Shown here piece by piece: positions 25,817 through 37,489 of a DNA stretch of 64,000 nucleotides (positions are counted from its first letter, which is position 1; the number at the start of each line of letters is the position of its first letter). The stretch spans positions 1 to 64,000 of the forward strand of contig BMUD01000025.1 of the NCBI GenBank assembly GCA_014650015.1. The letters run 5' to 3'. The translations under genes were made by a program, and so were the position numbers. A model generated the notes under the pieces. That model ran no database searches. It had not been told where the DNA came from and saw only the letters and a list, made by a program, of their open reading frames with translations. This stretch comes from Streptomyces griseoloalbus. GTDB lineage: Bacteria; Actinomycetota; Actinomycetes; Streptomycetales; Streptomycetaceae.

Positions 25817-26515
25817 ATGGCAGACCAGACCCACGTCCTGTTCGTCGAGGACGACGACGTCATCCGCGAGGCCACCCAGCTCGCCCTGGAGCGGGACGGC
25901 TTCGTGGTCACCGCGATGCCCGACGGGCTGTCGGGCCTGGAGGCGTTCCGCTCCGACCGGCCGGACATCGCGCTCCTCGACGTCATGGTGCCCGGCCTCG
26001 ACGGGGTCAGCCTGTGCCGGCGCATCCGGGACGAGTCGATGGTGCCGGTGATCATGCTGTCGGCGCGTGCCGACTCCATCGACGTGGTGCTGGGGCTGGA
26101 GGCGGGCGCCGACGACTACGTGACCAAGCCGTTCGACGGTGCGGTCCTGGTGGCCCGTATCCGCGCGGTGCTGCGCCGCTTCGGGCGGGCGGCCGGCGGC
26201 CGCGGGGAGCAGGCCGCCCCGGACAACGGGGGCGTGCTGGCCTTCGGCGAACTGGAGATCGACACCGAGGGCATGGAGGTGCGCAGGGCCGGGCAGCCGG
26301 TGGCGCTGACGCCGACCGAGATGCGGCTGCTGCTGGAGTTCTCCGCGGCGCCGGGCACCGTGCTCTCCCGCGACCAGTTGCTCGAACGGGTGTGGGACTA
26401 CGGCTGGGGCGGTGACACCCGGGTCGTCGACGTCCATGTGCAGCGGCTGCGGACGAAGATCGGCCAGGACCGTATAGAGACGGTCCGCGGCTTCGGCTAC
26501 AAGTTGAAGGCCTGA
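25817..26515 (+). CDS. cseB: response regulator CseB
   Basis: A 232-residue OmpR/PhoB-type regulator. The receiver has EDDD (11-14), phospho-Asp55 in LLDVMVPGLDG and Lys in YVTKPFD; a winged-helix DNA-binding domain ends with VVDVHVQRLRTKIGQDRIET and GFGYKL. The ATG at 25817 has GGAGAG 9 bases upstream. It activates sigE when phosphorylated by CseC. There is a gap of about 120 bases after cseA. Confidence 0.96.
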   Translation: MADQTHVLFVEDDDVIREATQLALERDGFVVTAMPDGLSGLEAFRSDRPDIALLDVMVPGLDGVSLCRRIRDESMVPVIMLSARADSIDVVLGLEAGADDYVTKPFDGAVLVARIRAVLRRFGRAAGGRGEQAAPDNGGVLAFGELEIDTEGMEVRRAGQPVALTPTEMRLLLEFSAAPGTVLSRDQLLERVWDYGWGGDTRVVDVHVQRLRTKIGQDRIETVRGFGYKLKA

Positions 26516-26523
26516 GCAAGCGG

Positions 26524-27867
26524 ATGCGGGGGTACTTCCGGCGCCTGGTGGCGGCGTGCGTCGACCGGGTGGGCATCGGTACGGGTCTGAGGTGGAAGCT
26601 CAGTGCGGCCATCGCGCTGGTCGGGGCGCTGGTGGCGCTCGCGCTGAGCCTGGTGGTGCACAACGCGGCCCGGGTGTCGATGCTGGACAACGCGCGTGAC
26701 CTCGCCGACGAGCGCATCATGATCGCCCAGCGCAACTACGAGCTGTCCGGGCGGCTGAACTTCCCCAACACCAAGATCGACGATGCGGAGCTGCCGAAGG
26801 AGCTGCGGGAGAAGGTCGAGGCGGGCCGGCGGGCGACCTATGTGGCCGACCGGGGCGGGGCGCCGGACGTCTGGGCGGCCGTACCGCTGAAGAACGGGCA
26901 GGTGATGTCCCTGCACTCCGGTTTCACCGACCGCAGCTCGGACATCCTCAAGGACCTCGACCAGGCGCTGGTGATCGGCTCCATCGCGGTCGTCCTGGGC
27001 GGCAGCGCGCTCGGCGTGCTCATCGGCGGGCATCTGTCGCGCCGGCTGCGCAAGGCGGCCAGCGCCGCCAACCGGGTCGCCAAGGGCGAGACCGACGTCC
27101 GGGTGCGCGAGGCCATCGGCGGGGTGGTGCGGGACGAGACCGACGACCTGGCCAGCGCGGTGGACGCCATGGCGGACGCGCTGCGGCAGCGGCTGGAGGC
27201 CGAACGCCGGGTCACCGCCGACATCGCGCACGAACTGCGCACCCCGGTGACCGGTCTGCTGACCGCCGCCGAGCTGCTGCCGCCGGGCCGGCCGACGGAG
27301 CTGGTACTGGACCGGGCCAAGGCGATGCGCACCCTCGTCGAGGACGTCCTGGAGGTGGCCCGGCTGGACAGCGCCTCCGAGCGGGCCGAGCTGCAGGACA
27401 TCCTGCTCGGCGAGTTCGTCGCCCGCCGGGTGGCCGCGAAGGACCCGGACGTCACCGTGCGGGTGGTGCACGAGTCGGAGGTCACCACCGACCCGCGGCG
27501 TCTGGAGCGCGTGCTGTTCAACCTGCTCGCCAACGCCGCACGGCACGGCAGGCCACCCATCGAGGTCACCGTCGAGGGCCGGGTCATCCGGGTCCGCGAC
27601 CACGGGCCCGGCTTCCCCGAGGACCTGCTCGCCGACGGACCGAGCCGGTTCCGCACCGGCAGCGCGGACCGGGCCGGCCGGGGTCACGGGCTGGGCCTGA
27701 CCATCGCGGCGGGGCAGGCCCGGGTCCTGGGCGCTCGGCTGACCTTCCGCAACGTACGGCGGGCGGGCGCACCGGACCACGAACCGGCCGAGGGCGCCGT
27801 CGCCGTACTGTGGCTGCCGGAGCACGCGCCGACGAACACCGGCAGTTATCCGATACTGCCGCAGTAG
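26524..27867 (+). CDS. cseC: sensor histidine kinase CseC
   Basis: A 447-residue kinase: a first membrane helix (about 24-46), an extracytoplasmic sensor of about 100 residues, a second helix (about 149-170), HAMP, the H-box DIAHELRTP (His236) and an ATPase domain with NLLANAARHG, DHGPGFP and GRGHGLGL. It follows cseB by 8 bases. It senses cell-envelope damage (for example vancomycin-type stress in S. coelicolor) and phosphorylates CseB. A 44-bp minisatellite begins 13 bases after its stop. Confidence 0.96.
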   Translation: MRGYFRRLVAACVDRVGIGTGLRWKLSAAIALVGALVALALSLVVHNAARVSMLDNARDLADERIMIAQRNYELSGRLNFPNTKIDDAELPKELREKVEAGRRATYVADRGGAPDVWAAVPLKNGQVMSLHSGFTDRSSDILKDLDQALVIGSIAVVLGGSALGVLIGGHLSRRLRKAASAANRVAKGETDVRVREAIGGVVRDETDDLASAVDAMADALRQRLEAERRVTADIAHELRTPVTGLLTAAELLPPGRPTELVLDRAKAMRTLVEDVLEVARLDSASERAELQDILLGEFVARRVAAKDPDVTVRVVHESEVTTDPRRLERVLFNLLANAARHGRPPIEVTVEGRVIRVRDHGPGFPEDLLADGPSRFRTGSADRAGRGHGLGLTIAAGQARVLGARLTFRNVRRAGAPDHEPAEGAVAVLWLPEHAPTNTGSYPILPQ

Positions 27868-27880
27868 CCGGGGGGCCGGC

Positions 27881-28187
27881 GGTGCTCGGCCGGGGGCCGG
27901 GGCGCTACGGCCGGGGCGCCGACGGTGCTCAGCCAGGGGCCGGGGCACTACGGCCGGGGCGCCGACGGTGCTCGGCCGGGCTGCCGGGGCACTACGGCCG
28001 GGGCGCCGACGGTGCTCGGCCGGGCTGCCGGGGCACTACGGCCGGGGCGCCGACGGTGCTCGGCCGGGCTGCCGGGACGCTACGGGCGGGGCGCGCCGAC
28101 GGTGCTCGGCCGGGCTGCCGGGACGCTACGGGCGGGGCGCGCCGACGGTGCTCGGCCGGGCTGCCGGGGGCGCTACGGGCGCTTGGG
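27881..28187. repeat. seven-copy 43-46 bp minisatellite after cseC
   Basis: Units beginning GGTGCTCGGCCGGGCTGCCG start at 27881, 27924, 27967, 28011, 28055, 28101 and 28147 (last one partial). Lengths are 43, 43, 44, 44, 46 and 46 bases; neighbours are most alike, which suggests stepwise duplication. No reading frame here looks real. The remainder of the 27868-28383 gap holds only a terminator. Confidence 0.92.
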
Positions 28188-28328
28188 GTCCCTCAGCCGG
28201 ACCAGTCCTTGTCCATGTCGAGGCCGCCCTCAGTCCGTCGCGTCCTTGGCCGGCCTCAGCTGACGCGCCTTGTCCATGCGACCGATGGTGGCACGGGGGC
28301 TGACACCGGGTCCCGCCCGGCGTATGCG

Positions 28329-28367
28329 GAAGGCCCCCGGAAGACGCGTACGTCTTCGGGGGCCTTC
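28329..28367. terminator. terminator between cseC and the MFS gene
   Basis: GAAGGCCCCCG (28329-28339) pairs with CGGGGGCCTTC (28357-28367), and the inner arms pair further (GAAGACG with CGTCTTC). It lies between converging genes, right after the MFS stop codon. Confidence 0.82.
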
Positions 28368-28383
28368 GTGACGCCGGCCGGCG

Positions 28384-30003
<1,620 letters not shown>

Positions 30004-30006
30004 CTA

Positions 30007-30075
30007 CTTACTTGCCGCCCGGCTAGTTCACTACAGTGGGAAGCTAGTCGCGCAACTAGCCGGGCGTCAAGTAAG
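30007..30075. promoter_or_regulatory. large inverted repeat operator between the MFS and TetR genes
   Basis: Two 22-base arms (30007-30028 and 30054-30075) are inverted copies with one mismatch; core CCGGCTAGTT/AACTAGCCGG. Inside lies a second, 18-bp palindrome GCTAGTcgcgcaACTAGC (30043-30060), giving three copies of GCTAGT. On the minus strand TTGACG (30070-30065) and TAGCTT, 18 bases apart, would drive the pump gene, with the operator across the promoter. A TTTTT run follows the right arm on the plus strand. Confidence 0.75.
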
Positions 30076-30116
30076 TTTTTGTCAAGGGCGGGTCGAGTAG
30101 GAGGATGGGCGGCACC

Positions 30117-30701
30117 ATGGACGGCACCAAACAGCGGCGCCGCGGGAACACCCGCCAGCGCATCCAGGACGTGGCGCTCGAACTCTTCGCCGAGCAGGGC
30201 TACGAGAAGACCTCGCTGCGCGAGATCGCCGAGCACCTGGACGTCACCAAGGCGGCGCTGTACTACCACTTCAAGACGAAGGAGGAGATCCTCGTCGGCA
30301 TCTTCGAGGATCTCTCCCGGCCGATGGAGGAGCTGATCGCCTGGGGGCGGCAGCAGCCGCACACCCTGGAGACCAAGCAGGAGATCATCCGCCGTTACAG
30401 CGAGGCGCTCATGGGCGCGGCCCCGCTCTTCCGCTTCATGCAGGAGAACCAGGCCACGATCCGCGAGCTGCGCATCGGCGAGATGTTCAAGACCCGCATG
30501 CTCGGGCTGCGGGACATCCTCATGGACCCGGACGCCGAGCTGGTCGACCAGGTGCGCTGCGTCAGCGCCCTGTTCACCATGCACGCCGGGATGCACGTCC
30601 TGCAGGACGTCGAAAGCGACCCCGAGGAGAAGCGCAAGGCCGTCCTCGAGGTCGCCATCGATCTGATCACCCAGGCCCACCGGGGAGCCGGGGGCGCCTA
30701 G
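30117..30701 (+). CDS. TetR-family repressor of the divergent MFS pump
   Basis: A 194-residue TetR regulator. The helix-turn-helix domain (about 12-58) reads IQDVALELFAEQGYEKTSLR then HLDVTKAALYYHFKTKEEIL, and the C-terminal domain should bind a drug ligand. The ATG at 30117 is chosen because the GGAGG at 30100-30104 touches the earlier ATG at 30105 and could not serve it. Control of the MFS gene is inferred from the divergent arrangement and shared palindrome. Confidence 0.92.
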   Translation: MDGTKQRRRGNTRQRIQDVALELFAEQGYEKTSLREIAEHLDVTKAALYYHFKTKEEILVGIFEDLSRPMEELIAWGRQQPHTLETKQEIIRRYSEALMGAAPLFRFMQENQATIRELRIGEMFKTRMLGLRDILMDPDAELVDQVRCVSALFTMHAGMHVLQDVESDPEEKRKAVLEVAIDLITQAHRGAGGA

Positions 30702-30703
30702 CT

Positions 30704-30769
30704 AGGGCATGTCTGACGCTTCCCGCCTGCCTCCCTGCGGGCGACGACGCGAATTGTCAGACAGGCCCT
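30704..30769. repeat. stand-alone palindromic element after the TetR gene
   Basis: AGGGCATGTCTGAC (30704-30717) and GTCAGACAGGCCCT (30756-30769) are inverted with one mismatch, around an inner GC hairpin (CCCGC...GCGGG). It begins 3 bases after the TetR stop and lies between converging genes, so it may end transcription. The outer arms also look like transposon-type terminal repeats, and I recall similar sequence elsewhere in Streptomyces. No transposase is present. Confidence 0.6.
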
Positions 30770-30792
30770 GGAGGCGCCCTTGTCCGTCCGGG

Positions 30793-31509
30793 TCAGACCT
30801 GCACACCCTGGGCGCGCAGGAACTTGACCGGGTCCACGGCCGAGCCGTAGTTCGGGGTCGTACGGATCTCGAAGTGCAGGTGCGGACCGCTGGAGTTGCC
30901 GGTGTTGCCGGACAGGGCGATCTTCTGGCCGGTCTTGACGATCTGGCCGACCTGCACGTTGACCGACGACAGGTGGGCGTACTGGGAGTACGTCTTGTTG
31001 CCGTGCTTGATCACGACGGCGTTGCCGTACGCGGGACCGTCGCCGGCGCCGTTGCCGCCGGCCTTGACGACGGTGCCGCCGTGGGTGGCCATGACCGGGG
31101 TGCCGATCGGAACGGCGAAGTCCTGACCGCTGTGCTTGCTCGCCCACATGCCGCCGTTCTGGGCGAAGCTCGCGGAGAGCTTGTAGCTCCTCACCGGGTC
31201 GACCCAGGACGCCTTCTTCTTGGCGGCCGCCTGAGCGGCCTTCTTCACCTGGGCGGCCTTCACGACCTGAGCGGCCTTCTTCGCCTCGGCAGCCTTCTCG
31301 GCCTGGGCGGCCTGAGCCTTCGCGGCCTCGGCCTGGGCGGCGGCCTGCGCCTCGACGGCACTGGCGACGCCGGATGCGGCCGTGGTGTCGGCGGCGGCCG
31401 CGACCCCGGCCCCCATCACGACCGAGGCCCCCAGGCCGGCGGCCAGCACGGCCGCACGGGTGCGGATCAGGGACGTACGGGAGGAACGGGACGTGACGCG
31501 CTGGGACAT
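30793..31509 (-). CDS. secreted M23-family peptidase (LytM-type cell-wall hydrolase)
   Basis: A 238-residue exported zinc endopeptidase. A Sec signal (residues 1-40, ending GASVVMGAGVAAAA), an Ala/Lys/Glu-rich helical stretch (about 50-110, AQAEAAKAQAAQAEKAAEAK), then the M23 domain with zinc ligands in SKHSGQDFAVP (His and Asp) and GPHLHFEIR (His), plus YAHLSS. It would cut peptidoglycan cross-links. The ATG at 31509 has GAGG 5 bases upstream; an earlier in-frame ATG at 31545 is not needed. A large leader gap separates it from the divergent phosphatase gene. Confidence 0.93.
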   Translation of the reverse strand: MSQRVTSRSSRTSLIRTRAAVLAAGLGASVVMGAGVAAAADTTAASGVASAVEAQAAAQAEAAKAQAAQAEKAAEAKKAAQVVKAAQVKKAAQAAAKKKASWVDPVRSYKLSASFAQNGGMWASKHSGQDFAVPIGTPVMATHGGTVVKAGGNGAGDGPAYGNAVVIKHGNKTYSQYAHLSSVNVQVGQIVKTGQKIALSGNTGNSSGPHLHFEIRTTPNYGSAVDPVKFLRAQGVQV

Positions 31510-31951
31510 CGAAACCTCGTAAGGGAGGGGACAGAGGAAAGCCACCGGCGAAACAGGTCCTCGCCGCTGTGGCCATTCCTTGGTAACCCCTCCACCCAGA
31601 AAGGCACAAAGGGCCTATCTACGACAGAAGTTCGTACTTCTGGAGTGAGATGCACGTCTCTTGACAGAGCGCTCGAACGGGACGAAAGCCCCATTTGAGG
31701 CCGATCGATCAGAGCTTTGCGCTAAATGTCCGTTTTGGTTTCAACGAGCCCGCCACTATTCCGGCTAGTACCGGACAAATCGCCTGTTCGCCATGTCACC
31801 GGGGCGTCAATTCTGACATTCCATAAATGTGGCGCAGGCCTCTATGCGCCTACCGCCCGGTAACCCTACGGTTCACCTCGCGTCACCCTCGCAGACGAAC
31901 ATGCACACGACACGTTGGCAGCGTTACGGACGTGAGAGGACCCCCCACGAC
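31510..31951. other. divergent intergenic region of 442 bases
   Basis: The gap between the M23 peptidase and the phosphatase gene is less GC-rich than the genes and carries no coding frame I trust. It holds a perfect palindrome (31625-31642) and presumably both promoters. I looked for a c-di-AMP (ydaO) riboswitch, which often precedes Streptomyces wall hydrolases, and could not match its conserved blocks. Confidence 0.6.
31625..31642. promoter_or_regulatory. perfect palindrome upstream of the M23 peptidase
   Basis: CAGAAGT (31625-31631), TCGT and ACTTCTG (31636-31642) form a perfect 7-bp inverted repeat about 115 bases ahead of the peptidase start. It could be an operator or a leader hairpin; the binding protein is unknown. 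Confidence 0.45.
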
Positions 31952-32590
31952 ATGACGAACAGACGCCCCTGGCTCCGCCGCGCATCGGTCACCGCCGTCT
32001 CCGCGGCCGCCCTGGTGGCCCTGGCCGCCCCGGCCGAGGCAGCGGCCCCCTCCGCCGCACCCACCTTCCGGGCAGCGACGACCGCCGCGGCGGCGGACGT
32101 CGACTACGACACCTGGCAGCGGGACTGCCAGGCGGTCATGGACCAGGCCCTGCCGTACCTGAAGCAGCGGATCGCGGACACCCGGCCGGGCGAGAAGCCC
32201 GCGATCGTCCTCGACATCGACAACACCGCGCTGGAGACCGACTTCGGCTTCAGCTACCCGCAGCCCGCGAACAAGCCGGTCCTGGAGGCCGCCGCATACG
32301 CCCAGGAGCGCGGTGTCGCCGTCTTCTTCGTGACCGCCCGCCCGGGCATCATCCACGCGCCCACCGCGTACAACCTCGACCAGGCGGGGTACGAGTCCGC
32401 CGGCCTGTACGTGCGCGGCTTCTTCGACCTCTTCCGGAACGTGGCCGAGTACAAGACCGCGCAGCGCGTCGACATCGAGTCCAAGGGCTACACGATCATC
32501 GCCAACATCGGTAACAGCGCGACCGACCTGTTGGGCGGCCACGCCGAGAAGACGTACAAGCTGCCGGACTACGACGGCCGGCTGTCCTGA
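31952..32590 (+). CDS. secreted HAD-family acid phosphatase
   Basis: A 212-residue exported phosphatase of the class B / HAD superfamily. The signal peptide (RRPWLRRASVTAVSAAALVA, with twin Arg) ends about AAPAEAAAP. HAD motif I is VLDIDNTALETD with the two catalytic Asp residues, motif II is FFVTARPG, and motif IV is likely IIANIGNSATDL, where the second acidic residue is replaced by Asn/Asp variants. The ATG at 31952 has GAGAGGA 12 bases upstream. It converges on clpC across a very strong terminator. Confidence 0.9.
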   Translation: MTNRRPWLRRASVTAVSAAALVALAAPAEAAAPSAAPTFRAATTAAAADVDYDTWQRDCQAVMDQALPYLKQRIADTRPGEKPAIVLDIDNTALETDFGFSYPQPANKPVLEAAAYAQERGVAVFFVTARPGIIHAPTAYNLDQAGYESAGLYVRGFFDLFRNVAEYKTAQRVDIESKGYTIIANIGNSATDLLGGHAEKTYKLPDYDGRLS

Positions 32591-32623
32591 ACCGGCCGGA
32601 CCGGACCGGCGAAAACCGGACCG

Positions 32624-32677
32624 ACGGAAAAAGGGTCTGCCCCGGGACGTGTGTCCCGGGGCAGACCCTTTTTCCGT
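32624..32677. terminator. 24-bp perfect bidirectional terminator
   Basis: The 24-base arms 32624-32647 and 32654-32677 are exact inverted copies with a 6-base loop; each arm carries a run of A or T at its outer side (GGAAAAAGGG... and ...CCCTTTTTCC). It separates the converging phosphatase and clpC genes and should stop transcripts from both sides. Confidence 0.95.
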
Positions 32678-32695
32678 TCGAACCGGACGCGGCGG

Positions 32696-35221
<2,526 letters not shown>

Positions 35222-35369
35222 CGTTAATCGCTCCTCAGAGCGGTCAGGCAGTGGGGGGAACTTCCCCTCCCTGTCCTTCCGCAGCTTAGTCCCGCGAGCG
35301 GGGACCGCTCATTCCAACTGCCGACACCGTCGATGGCCTCCTGACCCCGCTCACGCCGACATCTGCTCC

Positions 35370-35396
35370 AACCCGATGGTGCGAGACGATGTTCCC
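35370..35396 (-). promoter_or_regulatory. sigma-R-type promoter for clpC
   Basis: On the minus strand GGGAAC (35396-35391) is followed by exactly 18 bases and GTT (35372-35370), matching the Streptomyces sigma-R consensus GGGAAT-N18-GTT. Transcription would start near 35363, about 140 bases before clpC. clpC belongs to the thiol-stress (SigR) regulon of S. coelicolor as I recall. Confidence 0.72.
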
Positions 35397-35424
35397 GCAG
35401 GCCAGGCCCTTACCCCCTTCGCCA

Positions 35425-35441
35425 GTACGCCCGTGGCGAAC
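35425..35441. promoter_or_regulatory. ClgR-type operator upstream of clpC
   Basis: GTACGC-CCGTG-GCGAAC matches the ClgR palindrome GTTCGC-N5-GCGAAC with one mismatch. It lies about 30 bases upstream of the sigma-R-like -35 box, a position suitable for an activator. ClgR is known to activate clp and lon genes in actinobacteria. Confidence 0.7.
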
Positions 35442-35653
35442 GGAAGACGTCCCGTCCTGCGTGTCGCCCCCTCTCACTAGGGATGTCTTACCCGCTGCTA
35501 CGGACAGTCCATGCCGAGTGCACGGGTTCCCTCCGCTACGGGCGAACAACCTTGCACCTCCGTGCACTCCCGCGCGCCCCCTTGTTCGACACTCTGCGTA
35601 CCCATCGAGGCACCCAGCGTAACCAGCGGGGCCTTCCGGCGGTTGCGCGGGGC

Positions 35654-36388
35654 ATGGTTGGCACCGTCCCCGCCCGGGTCCCGCCGGTCCCGCTGTCCCG
35701 TCGCCCGCTCACGCTGGGCGACGACGAGGTCCGGCACTGGTACGAGAACGCTCTGGGGTGGCCCACGGTGCCCGGGGATCCACTGCGCCTGGCGGTGGGG
35801 GTGCGCTTCGACGTGCTGGACGTGCCCGCGGAGGCGGGACGCGCGGCACTGGAGCGTCTGGGGCCGCGCCCGGGGCCGGGACTCCCGGGGTGGGGGTTCC
35901 CGGTGGCGGTGCGGGGCGGCCGGATGCGCCTGCTGGTGGCCGCGGGCAGCGCGGAGGAACTGCCGGGGCTGCTGGACTGGCTGGAGTGGGGCGCGCTGGA
36001 ACTGGACCTGGCGGCCATCGGCGCCGGGGGCTCCATGGAAGCTCCCCGGTGGGTCGCTTCCGGGGTGGGTGAGCCCGGGGCCTGCCCCCCGAGCTCCGAG
36101 GCGGGTGATCCGCGTTCCGTCGGCTCCGGCACGCGGTCGCTCCCTCTGGGCCGTGACGGTTCACAGGGGGCCGCCGTCTGGCTGCGGCCCCCCGAGCCGG
36201 GACGCGAGGTCGAGGCCTCGCTGCCGACCCTGTCGGCGATGGGAACGAGGTGTGCGCGGGGAGACGGTGGAGGGCCCCCGGATCTCGTGCGGCTGGTGAG
36301 CACGGTGGCCACGCAGGTCCACCGCGTTCGGTTGCGGCGCGGGTGCGCCGCCACACGAGCCGGCGGTCAGCCGTTGGCCTTCTCGTAG
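35654..36388 (+). CDS. conserved actinobacterial protein of unknown function
   Basis: A 244-residue soluble protein with segments such as HWYENALGWPTVPGDPLRLA and ELPGLLDWLEWGALELDLAA. It resembles Streptomyces proteins sometimes likened to the N-terminal part of primase/polymerase-type proteins, but I cannot assign a function. The middle (about 140-185) is a low-complexity insertion. The start is uncertain: ATG 35654 follows no clear ribosome site. It overlaps the 3' end of lsr2 by 22 bases on the opposite strand and is divergent from clpC. Confidence 0.72.
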   Translation: MVGTVPARVPPVPLSRRPLTLGDDEVRHWYENALGWPTVPGDPLRLAVGVRFDVLDVPAEAGRAALERLGPRPGPGLPGWGFPVAVRGGRMRLLVAAGSAEELPGLLDWLEWGALELDLAAIGAGGSMEAPRWVASGVGEPGACPPSSEAGDPRSVGSGTRSLPLGRDGSQGAAVWLRPPEPGREVEASLPTLSAMGTRCARGDGGGPPDLVRLVSTVATQVHRVRLRRGCAATRAGGQPLAFS

Positions 36389-36702
36389 GCCTCGCGGATG
36401 GACGCGGGAACACGGCCGCGGTCGTTGACCTCGTAACCGTTCTCCTTCGCCCAGGCGCGGATGGCCGCGGTGTCCTGGCTGCCACCGGCGGAAGCACGCG
36501 CCTTTCCGCGCCCGCCCGAAGCACGGCCTCCGGTACGACGACCGCCCTTCACGTAAGGCTCGAGAAGGCCGCGGAGCTTGTCCGCATTGGCGGTGGTGAG
36601 ATCGATCTCGTACGTCTTGCCGTCCAACGCGAACGTCACGGTCTCGTCCGCCTCGCCGCCGTCGAGGTCGTCGACAAGAAGGACCTGAACCTTCTGTGCC
36701 AC
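36367..36702 (-). CDS. lsr2: nucleoid protein Lsr2 (H-NS-like silencer)
   Basis: A 111-residue xenogeneic silencer that binds AT-rich DNA. The N-terminal dimerisation domain is QKVQVLLVDDLDGGEADETV and on, a flexible Gly/Arg linker follows (GGRRTGGRASGGRGKARA), and the C-terminal DNA-binding domain has IRAWAKENGYEVNDRGRVPA with the minor-groove RGR. I prefer the GTG at 36702 (GGA 8 bases upstream) to an ATG five codons earlier. The upstream gap is AT-rich for this genome and contains a perfect 12-bp palindrome, which may allow self-control. Confidence 0.96.
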   Translation of the reverse strand: MAQKVQVLLVDDLDGGEADETVTFALDGKTYEIDLTTANADKLRGLLEPYVKGGRRTGGRASGGRGKARASAGGSQDTAAIRAWAKENGYEVNDRGRVPASIREAYEKANG

Positions 36703-36774
36703 CGGATTTCCTTTCATCGATAACTTGAGGGCCGGGGTGTGCCGGCGTCTGCCGTATCGCCGTCCCTTGTTATA

Positions 36775-36786
36775 TGCAGTACTGCA
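36775..36786. promoter_or_regulatory. perfect 12-bp palindrome in the lsr2 promoter region
   Basis: TGCAGTACTGCA lies next to TATAAC (minus strand), a likely -10 for lsr2. The region 36730-36840 is unusually AT-rich, so it may be both the lsr2 promoter and an Lsr2 binding site. Confidence 0.5.
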
Positions 36787-36946
36787 CTACGTCGGAAAGC
36801 AAACCGCTTTTGCCGTAAAAACACAAACCCCTGGCGGAGACCCGCTGCTCGGACCCAGCAGGGAAACATACGCGTTTCGGACATAGGGCACCGGGGGCAA
36901 GCGGCAAGGCAAGGGTCAAGGGGTGCGGGCCGGAATCGCCCGACGA

Positions 36947-37480
36947 TCACAGATGCAGAAGCATCCGGCTGTTGCCCAAGGTGTTCGGTTTCACTCGTTC
37001 GAGACCGAGGAACTCCGCGACGCCCTCGTCATAGGAACGCAGCAGCTCCGCGTACACATCGGTGTCGACGGGGGTCTCACCGATCTCCACGAAGCCGTGC
37101 TTGCCGAAGAAGTCCACTTCGAAGGTCAGACAGAAAACGCGGCGAACACCGAGCCAGCGGGCGGTCTCCAGCAACTTCTCCAGCAACCGGTGTCCGACGC
37201 CGGCACCCTTCAGGCCGGGCTTCACGGCGAGAGTGCGGACTTCCGCCAGGTCTTCCCACATCACGTGCAGGGCACCGCAGCCGACCACCTCTGCGTTGTC
37301 GTCCCGTTCCGCGATCCAGAACTCCTGGATGTCCTCGTAAAGCGTCACCGTCGCTTTGTCGAGCAGGATGCCCCCACGCACGTAGGCGTCAAGGAGGCGG
37401 CGTACGGCCGGGACATCGCTGGTGCGGGCCCGTCGGACCGTGATGGCTTTTGCGGTGACTTCGGGGCTGTCTGCTGACAT
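36947..37480 (-). CDS. amino-acid N-acetyltransferase (GNAT family)
   Basis: A 177-residue GNAT protein. The acetyl-CoA loop is VKPGLKGAGVGHRLLEKLLE (motif A, R/Q-x-x-G-x-G/A pattern as LKGAGVG), with LGVRRVFCLTFEVDFFGKHG downstream, which resembles the short ArgA-type glutamate N-acetyltransferases of actinobacteria. It may therefore feed arginine synthesis (inference). It starts with ATG at 37480, 9 bases after the BlaI-type gene ends, so the two are probably co-transcribed. Confidence 0.88.
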   Translation of the reverse strand: MSADSPEVTAKAITVRRARTSDVPAVRRLLDAYVRGGILLDKATVTLYEDIQEFWIAERDDNAEVVGCGALHVMWEDLAEVRTLAVKPGLKGAGVGHRLLEKLLETARWLGVRRVFCLTFEVDFFGKHGFVEIGETPVDTDVYAELLRSYDEGVAEFLGLERVKPNTLGNSRMLLHL

Positions 37481-37489
37481 GAGCGGACG

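Noticed and set aside
30704-30769. Insertion sequence
   Set aside because: Only 66 bases, with no transposase and no visible target duplication; listed as a palindrome instead.
31510-31700. Possible c-di-AMP (ydaO) riboswitch before the M23 peptidase
   Set aside because: The conserved blocks of the riboswitch could not be located; only GC hairpins are seen.
31868-31895. PHO-box-like GTTCACC/GTCACC repeat ahead of the acid phosphatase gene
   Set aside because: The two half-sites are 10 bases apart rather than the 11 expected for Streptomyces PhoP, and the second is weak, so I do not call it.
35222-35653. N-terminal extension of the gene starting at 35654 up to 35483
   Set aside because: The extra stretch overlaps the ClgR/sigma-R promoter region side and has no conserved look; kept as regulatory DNA.
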